Positions 42,058-51,400 of a stretch of 64,000 nt of DNA are shown piece after piece. Both the position numbers and the translations under genes were made by a program. Origin of the DNA: Pseudomonas batumici (GTDB lineage Bacteria > Pseudomonadota > Gammaproteobacteria > Pseudomonadales > Pseudomonadaceae); assembly GCF_000820515.1 (NCBI RefSeq), contig NZ_JXDG01000054.1, positions 46,367-110,366 on the forward strand. Direction: 5' to 3'. Every line of letters begins with the position of its first letter. Position 1 is the first letter of the stretch. The notes beneath the pieces were generated by a model. It was not told where the DNA came from. It saw only the letters and a program-made list of their open reading frames with translations, and ran no database searches.

Positions 42058-42684
42058 ATGTCCCAGTCACCACGCCGTGCGTTGATCGTCATCGATGTGC
42101 AGAACGAATATGTTACGGGCAACCTGCTGATCGAATACCCGCCGGTGAGTGAGTCGCTGGCCAATATCGGCAGGGCCATCGATGCGGCGAACGCCGCGGG
42201 GATTCCGGTGGTGGTCGTGCAAAACGACAGTCCGGTGGGGGCGTCGCTGTTCGCGATCGGCTCGCCGGGCTGGGAGTTGCATACGGTGGTCAGTTCACGG
42301 CCATACGATCATCTTATCCACAAGGCATTGCCCAGTGCCTTTGTCGGAACCGACCTGGCGCAATGGCTGGAGGCGCGCCGGATCGACACCCTGAGCGTGG
42401 TGGGCTACATGACCCACAACTGCGATGCCTCGACGATCTTCGAAGCCACCCATCGGGGCCTGGCGGTCGAGTTTCTCAGCGATGCCACCGGCTCCCTGCC
42501 GTATGCCAATGAGGCGGGGCAAGCCAGTGCCGAGGAGATCCATCGGGTCTTCAGCGTGGTCTTCCACACGCGCTTTGCCGCCGTGGTCAGCACCGCGCGT
42601 TGGCAGTCCGCCGTGGAGGAGGGCGTGGCCTTGTCCCGTTCTTCGATCCCGGCATCCAATCAACAGGCGGTGCAACGGCCATGA
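42058..42684 (+). CDS. Isochorismatase-like cysteine hydrolase
   Basis: A 208-residue hydrolase of the isochorismatase/nicotinamidase fold, start at 42058 after AGGAG. Motifs are RRALIVIDVQNEYVTGNLL with the catalytic Asp (about residues 6-24), KALPSAFVGTDLAQWLE with the catalytic Lys (about 84-100), and a family-typical turn VVGYMTHNCDASTIFEATHR (about 112-131) where the expected nucleophile cysteine is in HNCDAS. It overlaps the cupin gene by four bases (ATGA), so the two are an operon. The reaction is not predictable; amide or imide hydrolysis is typical. Confidence 0.88.
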   Translation: MSQSPRRALIVIDVQNEYVTGNLLIEYPPVSESLANIGRAIDAANAAGIPVVVVQNDSPVGASLFAIGSPGWELHTVVSSRPYDHLIHKALPSAFVGTDLAQWLEARRIDTLSVVGYMTHNCDASTIFEATHRGLAVEFLSDATGSLPYANEAGQASAEEIHRVFSVVFHTRFAAVVSTARWQSAVEEGVALSRSSIPASNQQAVQRP

Positions 42685-42992
42685 CCATTATCCGCAGCCG
42701 TGACTTTACTGGCGGCCGTCCCTGGGCGGCGCTGGACATCGCCAGCATGAATGGCATCGGCACCCGCTTGCACTGGACCGACCAGCCCTATATCTGGCAC
42801 ATCAATGAGGGGCAGGAGGTGTTTGTGGTGCTCGGTGGCCGGGTGCGCATGCGCTATCGCAAGGACGGGGTCGAGCAGGCCGTGGTGCTGGCGGTCGGCG
42901 ACATCTTTTACGCTGAAATCGGCTGTGAGCACCTGGCCGAACCTTTGGGCGAGGCGCGGGTGCTAGTGGTTGAGGCCGTGGGCAGCCTCTAA
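42681..42992 (+). CDS. Cupin domain protein
   Basis: A small 103-residue single-cupin protein starting in the ATGA of the hydrolase stop. The cupin strands are visible: WHINEGQEVFVVLGGRVRMR (about residues 38-57), then AVVLAVGDIFYAEIGCEHLA (about 67-86). The usual metal-binding HxH of motif 1 is represented only by HINEGQE, so metal binding is doubtful. Likely partner of the cysteine hydrolase in the same pathway, under the divergent GlxA-type regulator. The stop codon lies within the left copy of a hairpin repeat that recurs at 57.8 kb. Confidence 0.85.
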   Translation: MTIIRSRDFTGGRPWAALDIASMNGIGTRLHWTDQPYIWHINEGQEVFVVLGGRVRMRYRKDGVEQAVVLAVGDIFYAEIGCEHLAEPLGEARVLVVEAVGSL

Positions 42993-43022
42993 CTGTTATC
43001 GATAAAGTATCGCAGTTAGAGA
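42989..43022. repeat. Left copy of hairpin repeat flanking the Tc-like block
   Basis: CTAACTGTTATC starts in the cupin stop codon. The element folds as CTAACTG...CAGTTAG with an inner CGATA-AAG-TATCG hairpin and ends CAGTTAGAGA. A related element lies at 57799-57835, after the third large gene. There is no T-run, so it is not an ordinary terminator. Confidence 0.6.
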
Positions 43023-43383
43023 CGCTCCTTTCGGAGGAGGCGCCTGTTTTCGGAGTGAGGATCACTTCGGCATGTTCGGTAGCGTCGGGTGGGGGGCATG
43101 GGCGATTTCGGTCCATTCCCCATTTTTTACAGTTGCTGGAAGCAAAAACCTGTGCTTACCTCATTCCAGGTTCGCCATTGATTTCAAGCCGAATGGATGA
43201 CGACCCGTGTTGGACTCCAAGCGCGAGTCCGGACAAGTGTTCACAGGTAAGGCCCATCGTAAGCAGGCGGATAGCATTGATCGCTGGCAAGGCGCAGCTG
43301 TTCGCCGTGAGGTGGGTTTCAGTTTTACTGGGTAGTTTCGCGCGCAGGCTGTGGGTCTAGAAGTCTTTCTTCGGAGAACTTTG
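42993..43383. other. Leader region of the Tc-like block
   Basis: 391 bases without a gene. It includes the left hairpin repeat and an inverted repeat GGACTC-CAAGCGC-GAGTCC at 43211-43229. No convincing sigma-70 promoter was found. GGAG at 43373-43376 is the ribosome site of the first large gene. Confidence 0.45.
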
Positions 43384-46300
43384 ATGCCACTTGATCCTCG
43401 CTCGTCTACCAGTTCCCATTCGTCAGCTTCCTGGGCTCCGTTGGCGACAAGCATAATGTCGCAGTTGAACCCGTCCGGAAGCGAAATCATCAATGCCATT
43501 GTTATGCAGGCGGGCTCGATCCTGGAGCTTGCGCGGGAGCACCCTCAGCGATGGGTTGCGCAGGGCCTGCGCATGGGGCCCGCGCAGGAGCTGCACGAGC
43601 GTGCGGTGAGCGCGGCGATATGGATTGCGCGGCAGTATCGCGAGCGTGAGCTCAGAGGCGTGGATCGCCTGACCTATGATGTGCGCTGCGGTTTTGCCTC
43701 ACTCACGGATGGGCCGCGTTATGACATGGAGTTTGACGAAGACTGGTCGAACATGGCCCGTCCGAATGCCATCGAGGCAAGAACTTCACCCGTGGCCTAT
43801 CTGGTCAGTCTTTACAAAAAGGCACTCTCCCTGGAGGGCGCAGGAGGCGAGGGCAACCGCTTTCATTTGGCGGTTCGGCGGCCGGATATTGCCGCCGAAC
43901 TGATCGATTCCGCGGCGATGACGCAGGAATGTTCGGTGTTATTGCTGTCGACGAAGATTCTGGAAGCCTCGCTTCTCGACGCTGGGCAGCTATCGGATCC
44001 CGACGCCGTTGAGGCGGACAGGGTCCTGGCAAGAGCGCGTTATCCGCTGAGCATGCCGTACGAGCATTGGGTTGAACAGCTTCAAGTGATCCTGTCGCTT
44101 TTTGACTCCTCTGTTTCGGCGTTTGGCGAACTGGCGCGGGCAACCGATCCGGATTTTCATTACTTTGCCTTTTCAGGCATGCAGACAGATCGCGGCGACG
44201 ATACCTTCCTTCTGAGTTTGCCGATTGGACCGGCGCGTCGGGAACTGCTCCTGGAAGCGCTGTTCAACGGCGCCCGACCAGGCAACGAAGAGGAGATGGC
44301 GAACTTTTACTGGACGACGTATCGGGTCTATTCCAGGACGGCTTTGGAAGACAGCGCGCAATTCTGCACGCGCGTCGGGATAACGCGGGACGCGCTTCCC
44401 GGGTTGTTTGCCGTCAGGGAAGACGCGCCGGTTTTGTCCACGCACGTGTCGCCGGCGGCGGTTTCCCTGCAGGAGCCCGGCCCCCATGATTTTGGCGCGG
44501 TTTACATCAACGGTGCGCGATCACCGGCCATTGATCTGGAGGCGTTGCCTGACACGCACCCCGCCCCACTGAAAAAGGACGCGGAAACCGTTCCGGTTGA
44601 GCCGCCTGTTCAGCTTCGGAACCTGACGGATGAACGGGCGGATCGCATCCACCGGCTTATCCGGCTCAGCCGGTGGCTCGGGACCTCTTTTCGAGAGATG
44701 GATCAACTGATTGTCGCCGCCCATCACGCCGAGAAAGAAAGCGGAGCGCCACAAATCACCCGTAATACGCTGAAAGCACTTGGGGTCTTTTGCGAAGTGC
44801 GGCAGCGTTATGGGGTCATCGCGGAGGATTTTGCCGCCTGGCTCGACAAGGTATCGATTTTTGGCGCCGGAGAGCTGGCCGCCCAATATGACCGTATTTT
44901 TGTCAACCATGGGCTTTTGGGCGCCCCCCTGGTTCTGGACGATTCGCCGTTCAGCGCGCGGATCGAAGACAACATGGATGATCACGGGCGGGAAACCGTC
45001 CAGGCGATTTGTGCGAGCCTTGGCCTGGATACGTCCGAGTTCACCTATATGGCGCGGGTTGTCGCCAGTAGCTACGACCCGCCGGAACTCAAACGTAACC
45101 TGGAGGTCTTGTCCTCCTTTTATCGCATTGTCAGCATCGCCCGTTATTTGGAAGTGCCTCCTACGATCCTGATCGGGCTTGTGCAGACACTCGGCCAATC
45201 GGGGCCGATTCTGAAGCAGATTGCGGGCATCCCTTCGGTCGATGCGCTGCCCACGCTGGGCGCCACGGACTTTTCCGCGGCGTTGATGGCGGTTGTCGAT
45301 TGCGTGCAATGGTGCCGGGAAAAAGGCATCGATCTGGCGTGGTTCGTGCGAGCCATGCGCTCAAACACGACCGTTCCCGTGGCCAGTGACAGTGAACGGC
45401 AATTGGTCGCCAGTCTGCATACGATGCTGGGAAGCCTGCGCATCACCAATGAAGTCCTGGAGCAGGCAGGTGTTCCCGCGGCGTTGAATGTCATGGCGAC
45501 GACAGTCGGCATTGATTGGGTTTCAGTGCTGACGGACGTTATCGATGCCCAGGGCATTGTACTTGACGGTGTCTCGGGCTCGGACACGGATTACGCGACG
45601 AGCGTTCGCAATATCGTCGCCGATGTGGTGGAGAGGATCGCCCAAGGCGGGGATCCTCTCGCCATGGATGACCAGGGTGAGGCGGACACGCTTAAAAACA
45701 CCGTGGTGGAATCCGTGACGGCGGTCATTCTGCGGATGCGGGCTTCGCAGCGGGCGCTGGTCGAAGAGCATTTAGCCACCTACCTGGCGATTTCGTCCGA
45801 TCTTGTCCTGCCTCTCATCGAGTGGGCCGATCAGAGCGTTTACGACATCTTGCGCTGGGTGTGGGAGACCCAAGGCGTGGTGACCCCCGCAGAGTCGTTG
45901 CGCGCGATGGCCTTGCAGATGTTGAGCTCATCCGATCCGGTGGCACGGCGTTTTCGTGCCACGGTCCGTTATCAGGAAGAGTTCCTCATGGAGGGGGACG
46001 ACGGCTTTGAAGATTGGAGCAATGTTGACGTCATGCTCCAGAAGCTGGGGAGCCTGTATCGCCTGGCCGATGTTGTTCGCCAGTTCGAGTTGGATGGCGA
46101 AATGCTGAGCCGCCATGCGGCCAACAAGCGGCAGCTGGAAGGCTCGCCCGATGCCCCCGACTCATTCGGATTTGCCCCAGGCCTGGACGCCACCGGCGCG
46201 ATTGCGCTGACCACGCTCTATCACCTGCAAACCTATCGCGATGTCACCTCGCGAATGGAAGCGTCCCCATCGGCATTGATGGACTATTTGTCCCTGGTCA

Positions 46301-48312
46301 ACGATCCGCAGGCCTTTGACCCTGATCTTGTCGCCGAGAGCGAGGATTATGCCCGCCTGATGCAGGATGCGGCCGCCGTCAAGGTCGCGGAAATGTTGGG
46401 CATCAGTGCGCGCGAGGTGCTTGAGGCCGCGCGTTTTATTGCACCGACGGGGGTGATTACGCAACTGAGCCAATTCAATGGCCTTATCCGCATGCTGGAA
46501 ATGGCTCGCACGAGCGAGCTGAGCATTCTGGCTCTGCATGAACTGGGCGGATTGCCGGTGTCGGCCAATACGGAAGACTATCGCAACGCCGTGCAATACG
46601 CGCTTGGCAGCCTCTATGCCGGTCGGCTTCAACTGGGCGGTTCCGGCAATGCCCCCGAGGTCGGCCAGGCGACAACGAGTGAGGTTTCGGTCGACCGCAC
46701 GCGCCTGGTTGCCAACGCGCTGAGCTTGGACCCGCAGAAGGCGCAGGCGCTGTATCGCCTGCTGGTGCGGGACTTGAGCGGCAAGCCGCTGGTCAATATC
46801 CGCGTGCGTTGGTCGTTGACCGGCCCCGGGGCTCTGGATGCGGATATATCCCATACGGATGCGGACGGTGTGGTCGAAGTCACGCTGACATCGAGTGCCG
46901 AGATGGGCATCACCACGGTTTTTGCAACCATCGGGCTCGACCAGCGTATTGCCATGCCGGCGGTGACGATCGACTGCGACGAGGAAACGCTGAGCTTGCG
47001 TCAGCCGAAGCCGGATGGGGAGGTTGCAGCCAAACTGGCCGGTCGTCGTGAGTCTTTCGAATTGTCCGTTATCCTGCGCGACGGTTATGGGAACTGGGGG
47101 CGTAACCGGCGTGTGCGCTGGAGCGTGATCGAGGGGCCTGGTCAGTTCAAGAAGGATACGACGATTGCCGATGAAAACGGCGTCGCCCGTGCCGAGCTTT
47201 ACAGCAACGAGGTCGGGGTCACGAAAGTCCGGGCAACCCTGGGCGCCGGTCTGGAGCTTGAAGGGTTTGCAACGTTTCGCTTCATCGACGCACCCTTTAT
47301 CGATAAGAACCTCTACAGGCTGCGTTTCAAGGGGCCGAATGTCGTGGGGCAGGGCGTCAGCGTCGCCTGCCGCGTTCTCTCCCTGAGCGGAGCGGGCAAA
47401 CCGGCGGAACGCATCGACTGGAGCGTGCAATTCGCCGATGGGTCGCAGTATGAATCTGACGCGCCAGTTGCTTCCGATTCTGACGGATACGCAGTGCTTG
47501 AGTTGCCTGCGTCGGTGGTGAAGGAAGGCGCCATGACGGTCCGCGCAACCCTGTTGCCGTCACAGGGCGGAGACGAGAGAGCGGAGTTCTTCGAACAAGT
47601 CATGACCATTCTGCCCGTGCCGAGGCTCGCCGCGGCGTCGCCCGCCACTGTGTCGGTGATTGCCCAGGCCGGCGAAGTGGTGCATGTGCGGGTGCGGGTG
47701 GAAGCCGAGGTCGAGACAGACACCGGGCCGATGTTGCAGGGGGTTGGCGAATACCCCGTGCAATGGACCACGGGTGGCGCCGGGAGCGACGAGGAGACGC
47801 GAACCGACTCCGACGGCCTGACGGTGTTTGCCGTGCCGATTGATCGGGTGGGCGCCTATACCCTGTCGGCGACGCTGAATGCCCCCGCGGGGCAGGCAGT
47901 GACATTCACGGTGAATGTCCTGGCAGAGCCGAACTGGCGGTTCACCTTGACGCCGATCGATTCGCAGGCGACCGAAGGCGAGCAGGATTCGCTGACGTTT
48001 ATCGTCGGCAGGAAATACACCCTGACCCTCGACGATACGTCCGATGCCAGCAGTACGACAGGACGCGAGATCGCCCTGACCTGGAGTGGCGTCAACCCCG
48101 TCGGCCAGGGGCTGGTGGCCAATCCGAGCTTCTTGCAGATGCGTCCGTTGCCTGAGGGCGGACGCTTGAGCTGGCAAATCGAGTGCAGGCAACTGCCGGA
48201 TCCCAGGGCGGTGTTTTCGATCGGCGCGACACTGCAAGGCGTCAAGTACAGCCAGATCCTGCGAACGAAAATCCAATTGGATGAGCCGTCGTTCCGACGA
48301 CCGGGACGCTGA
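43384..48312 (+). CDS. Tc toxin A-like protein, N-terminal half with Ig-like tail
   Basis: A 1642-residue protein, start ATG 43384 with GGAG 7 bases upstream. The N-terminal part resembles the VRP1/TcA opening (SPVAYLVSLYKKALSLEG at about residue 135). A long helical-shell-like region follows, including RADRIHRLIRLSRWLGTSFR (about 418-437) and later ILALHELGGLPVSANTEDYR (about 1042-1061). From about 1122 to the end there are about five beta-rich invasin/Big-1-like modules, for example VRWSLTGPGALDADISHTDA and VRWSVIEGPGQFKKDTTIAD, ending IQLDEPSFRRPGR. No signal peptide, as in known TcA. It lacks neuraminidase-like, pore and TcB-binding regions, which are in the next gene. The split and Ig tail are unusual; receptor or host-surface binding by the tail is inference. 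Confidence 0.82.
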   Translation: MPLDPRSSTSSHSSASWAPLATSIMSQLNPSGSEIINAIVMQAGSILELAREHPQRWVAQGLRMGPAQELHERAVSAAIWIARQYRERELRGVDRLTYDVRCGFASLTDGPRYDMEFDEDWSNMARPNAIEARTSPVAYLVSLYKKALSLEGAGGEGNRFHLAVRRPDIAAELIDSAAMTQECSVLLLSTKILEASLLDAGQLSDPDAVEADRVLARARYPLSMPYEHWVEQLQVILSLFDSSVSAFGELARATDPDFHYFAFSGMQTDRGDDTFLLSLPIGPARRELLLEALFNGARPGNEEEMANFYWTTYRVYSRTALEDSAQFCTRVGITRDALPGLFAVREDAPVLSTHVSPAAVSLQEPGPHDFGAVYINGARSPAIDLEALPDTHPAPLKKDAETVPVEPPVQLRNLTDERADRIHRLIRLSRWLGTSFREMDQLIVAAHHAEKESGAPQITRNTLKALGVFCEVRQRYGVIAEDFAAWLDKVSIFGAGELAAQYDRIFVNHGLLGAPLVLDDSPFSARIEDNMDDHGRETVQAICASLGLDTSEFTYMARVVASSYDPPELKRNLEVLSSFYRIVSIARYLEVPPTILIGLVQTLGQSGPILKQIAGIPSVDALPTLGATDFSAALMAVVDCVQWCREKGIDLAWFVRAMRSNTTVPVASDSERQLVASLHTMLGSLRITNEVLEQAGVPAALNVMATTVGIDWVSVLTDVIDAQGIVLDGVSGSDTDYATSVRNIVADVVERIAQGGDPLAMDDQGEADTLKNTVVESVTAVILRMRASQRALVEEHLATYLAISSDLVLPLIEWADQSVYDILRWVWETQGVVTPAESLRAMALQMLSSSDPVARRFRATVRYQEEFLMEGDDGFEDWSNVDVMLQKLGSLYRLADVVRQFELDGEMLSRHAANKRQLEGSPDAPDSFGFAPGLDATGAIALTTLYHLQTYRDVTSRMEASPSALMDYLSLVNDPQAFDPDLVAESEDYARLMQDAAAVKVAEMLGISAREVLEAARFIAPTGVITQLSQFNGLIRMLEMARTSELSILALHELGGLPVSANTEDYRNAVQYALGSLYAGRLQLGGSGNAPEVGQATTSEVSVDRTRLVANALSLDPQKAQALYRLLVRDLSGKPLVNIRVRWSLTGPGALDADISHTDADGVVEVTLTSSAEMGITTVFATIGLDQRIAMPAVTIDCDEETLSLRQPKPDGEVAAKLAGRRESFELSVILRDGYGNWGRNRRVRWSVIEGPGQFKKDTTIADENGVARAELYSNEVGVTKVRATLGAGLELEGFATFRFIDAPFIDKNLYRLRFKGPNVVGQGVSVACRVLSLSGAGKPAERIDWSVQFADGSQYESDAPVASDSDGYAVLELPASVVKEGAMTVRATLLPSQGGDERAEFFEQVMTILPVPRLAAASPATVSVIAQAGEVVHVRVRVEAEVETDTGPMLQGVGEYPVQWTTGGAGSDEETRTDSDGLTVFAVPIDRVGAYTLSATLNAPAGQAVTFTVNVLAEPNWRFTLTPIDSQATEGEQDSLTFIVGRKYTLTLDDTSDASSTTGREIALTWSGVNPVGQGLVANPSFLQMRPLPEGGRLSWQIECRQLPDPRAVFSIGATLQGVKYSQILRTKIQLDEPSFRRPGR

Positions 48313-48434
48313 GTACCGCTGTCACGGCAATGGTTTTTCTACGTATTTCAGACGTACAACGATTCCTCCATGCCGATCTCTGGACTGGACAAGGGGGATC
48401 AGCCATCAGGAATGAAATTCCAGGAGGCGAGGTC

Positions 48435-51400
48435 ATGACAGATCTCACGACGAAACTCGAAGCCTTGAGCAAGCAACGCCAGGAAGCGCTCCTTGAATGT
48501 TATCTGGGCGCCGTGGCGGCCCGGGATGGCGATACGAACGTGCTGGCGGCCCCCGCTGATCTCGATGCGTATCACCTGTTCGACCACCATGTCGACACGG
48601 CCCCGAAAACATCCACCGTGGGTGAGATGATCGCCAGCTTGCAGCGCTATATCCATGGTATCTATTCCGGCGACGAGCCGGGTTTCGGCCAGCATTTCGA
48701 TGAGCGGGAAGTCGAGACCTGGCGTCAGTGGGAAAGCCGTTATGCGATCTGGGCCGGCGCGGAGAAACTGCAAAGTTATCCGGAAAACTATATCGATCCG
48801 GAATTGCGTATTGTCAAAACCCAGTTTTACGAACAGCTGGAAGGGGATCTTGCACAAGGGCGCCTCAATACCGAGCGTGCACAATCGTCCGTGCTCGCCT
48901 ATCTCGAGAAATTCGAGGATGTCGCCGATATCGATGTGCTCAACGGTTATATCGATGGGCCTTTTGTGCTGTCCGATTCAACGGTTTATCGGGCGGATTA
49001 TTATTTTCTCGGACGCAAGCGCGCCGATGACAAATATTACTGGCGCAAGGCTGCCATTACCCTCGGCGAGGGACAAACGCGGGTGCCTCCCAGTGCCTGG
49101 AGCGAATGGGAACCCATCGAGGCGGGGATTGGCGATGCAGCGAGTGTGCGCCTGACCGCTTTTGGCAACCGGCTTTATGTCTTCTGGGTGAGCAGGTCGT
49201 CCCTCAATGAGATCGGGGAGAGCGAAGGACCCAACTGGGACCAGTTTGATATTCGCTTTTCCTATCGCAGTTTGAGCGGCACCTGGACCCCGTCCTTTGC
49301 CGTTGATACGGTCATGCTCGAGCGCGGCAGTGGGCGTCGCAAGAGCTATCAACGCGTGCGCCCGAACATGGGCCACAATCGTCTCCTGGCGATGACCAGT
49401 GATAGCAGGCGTGACAAAGGCGGAAAACTGATGGTACTGGGTGTTGCCCTGTCGACCATCGATGAGATGCAAACAGAGTGCTATTACGCGTGGGATGAGT
49501 TGTTGAACCGTGTCGATCTCGACGATCAGGAACAGCAACATATCAATGATCTATTCGCACTCTATGAAAATCAAAATTATCTTCAAAGGCGTATACCGTT
49601 ACTGGGCGAGAAAACTGACTACAACGGATGGGCAGTCGGGTCCATTCGGACCAAGGACTCCGGAGATCAGCCAGAATACACGCGTTATCTGGACCTGGGG
49701 GCGACGAACAACGCAGGGCGGTCCCTCCTCGTCAGCGTGAGAAGCACCATTGCAGCCTATGAAATGTGGCTGGGGAATTCCTCCGTGCGCGTTCATCCAA
49801 ATGCGATGGTGCAGCATACTTTTTTTGATATTGAGTTCAGCGTAATGGGGGCCGCCTATATTGAAATGGGCATGATCGGTTATGGTGTGGTGTTTAACTT
49901 TAAAGAGGGGAACTATAAGCCCGACTCATGTCGAATAGGTTTTTTGAAAGAGGATGGGAACGTTGGGGAAACGCTTGATCTTTCTTTGGATGACTCCGCG
50001 ATCGTTCAGAAATATTTCCCAGCGCTTAATGTGGGTGGGCGTTATAGCGATACGTTTAAATATATGGCGCGGCTATCGGATAATGACTGGAAAACCCACG
50101 ATACCTGGTTGAGGGTTACCGTCAATGGCGGTTCTGCGTTTGAAATAAGCAAGCCGTTTTCCCATCGTTCCATCGTGCCCGCCCCCTTCGTGCCGTCCAT
50201 TTGGCTTGGGACAGTAAAGGTGCCCACTGGCGATCTGCCGCTGTTTCGATTCAACGGTGGTGCGGGGTTTGCCAAAGCGGTCCCCTTGACGGCAAACCCG
50301 CAGATTGTTGCCGTCGGGTTGGGGGAATATTCAGGCGGTACCTGGAGCATGGGCTATCAGGAATTCGAGGTGTTGCTGAAGGCGCCGCCGCTCAACGGAC
50401 CGAGCATCGTCCTTGGCCCCGAGAACGCTCAGAGCCAGGCCGGTCAGTTTCTGGATTTTGGCGGTGAGTTCGAGGCGGCGCGAGCCGTCGAGGCCATCCG
50501 CCTGAACACGACATTCGGCCGCGAACTGGTGGAGCGGGCCGCGCTCTCCATCGACAATTTGCTTTCCTGGGACAGCCAACACACCGAAGAACCGCCGCTC
50601 CCGGGCTCCGATAAGCCGGAGTTTCTCGACTTCCAGGGCGCGAACGGGCGTTATTTCTGGGAAATATTCTTCCATTTACCGCATCTGGTAGCGGTGCGGT
50701 TGCGCCGTGAAATGAGTTACGAGGACGCGCTGGGGTGGCTGCACCATCTCTTCGATCCCTCCGCCAGGATCAATCCGGGACGGACCGAAACCACCGCCTA
50801 TTGGCGCTCGCGTCCGTTGTTGATGGAGGGCGATCCCAGCTTCGAAGTGGCATCGCCCGCCGATCCGGATGCCATCGCCTATAGCAACCCGATCCATTAT
50901 CGCAAACGGATTTTCCGTGACTATGTCGAAACCCTGATCGAATGGGGGGATTGGCTCTACAGGCAACTGACACGCGACAGTCTGACCGAAGCCAAAATGC
51001 TCTATCTGAGGGCCGCGCGCATGATGGGACCGGCCCCTGACGTGCGTGGGGCATCCCACTGGACGCCCAAGACACTCAGTGAGTTGGAAGGCGCCCGAAA
51101 CCTCGAGGGTTTCGATGCACTCGCCCCATCGCTATCGGTCGATACGTTGATCAATCTGCCGCTGACCTCTGGCCATGCACTGTTGGCGCCCATGCTGGAC
51201 CACCCGGACTTTCGGCCGGAAATCAACCGGGACCTGCTGGATGTCTGGGACATTCTGGAGGCTCGATTGCACAACCTGCGGCACTACCTGACCCTCGATG
51301 GCCAGCCCATCGACCTGCCGCTTTACGACACGCCCATCAACCCGAAGGACCTGATGCGGGCCCAGGCTGGTGGCGGTGGCTTCAACCTGCGGGACATCCT

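Noticed and set aside
42989..43022. Left hairpin repeat considered as an intrinsic terminator of the cupin operon
   Set aside because: No T-run on either side and an interrupted stem; the sister copy at 57.8 kb shares sequence rather than just shape.
46162..47430. A 422-codon frame antisense to the first TcA gene
   Set aside because: Runs through several recognisable TcA and Ig-like motifs on the sense strand; antisense text is His/Gln/Arg-rich without motifs.
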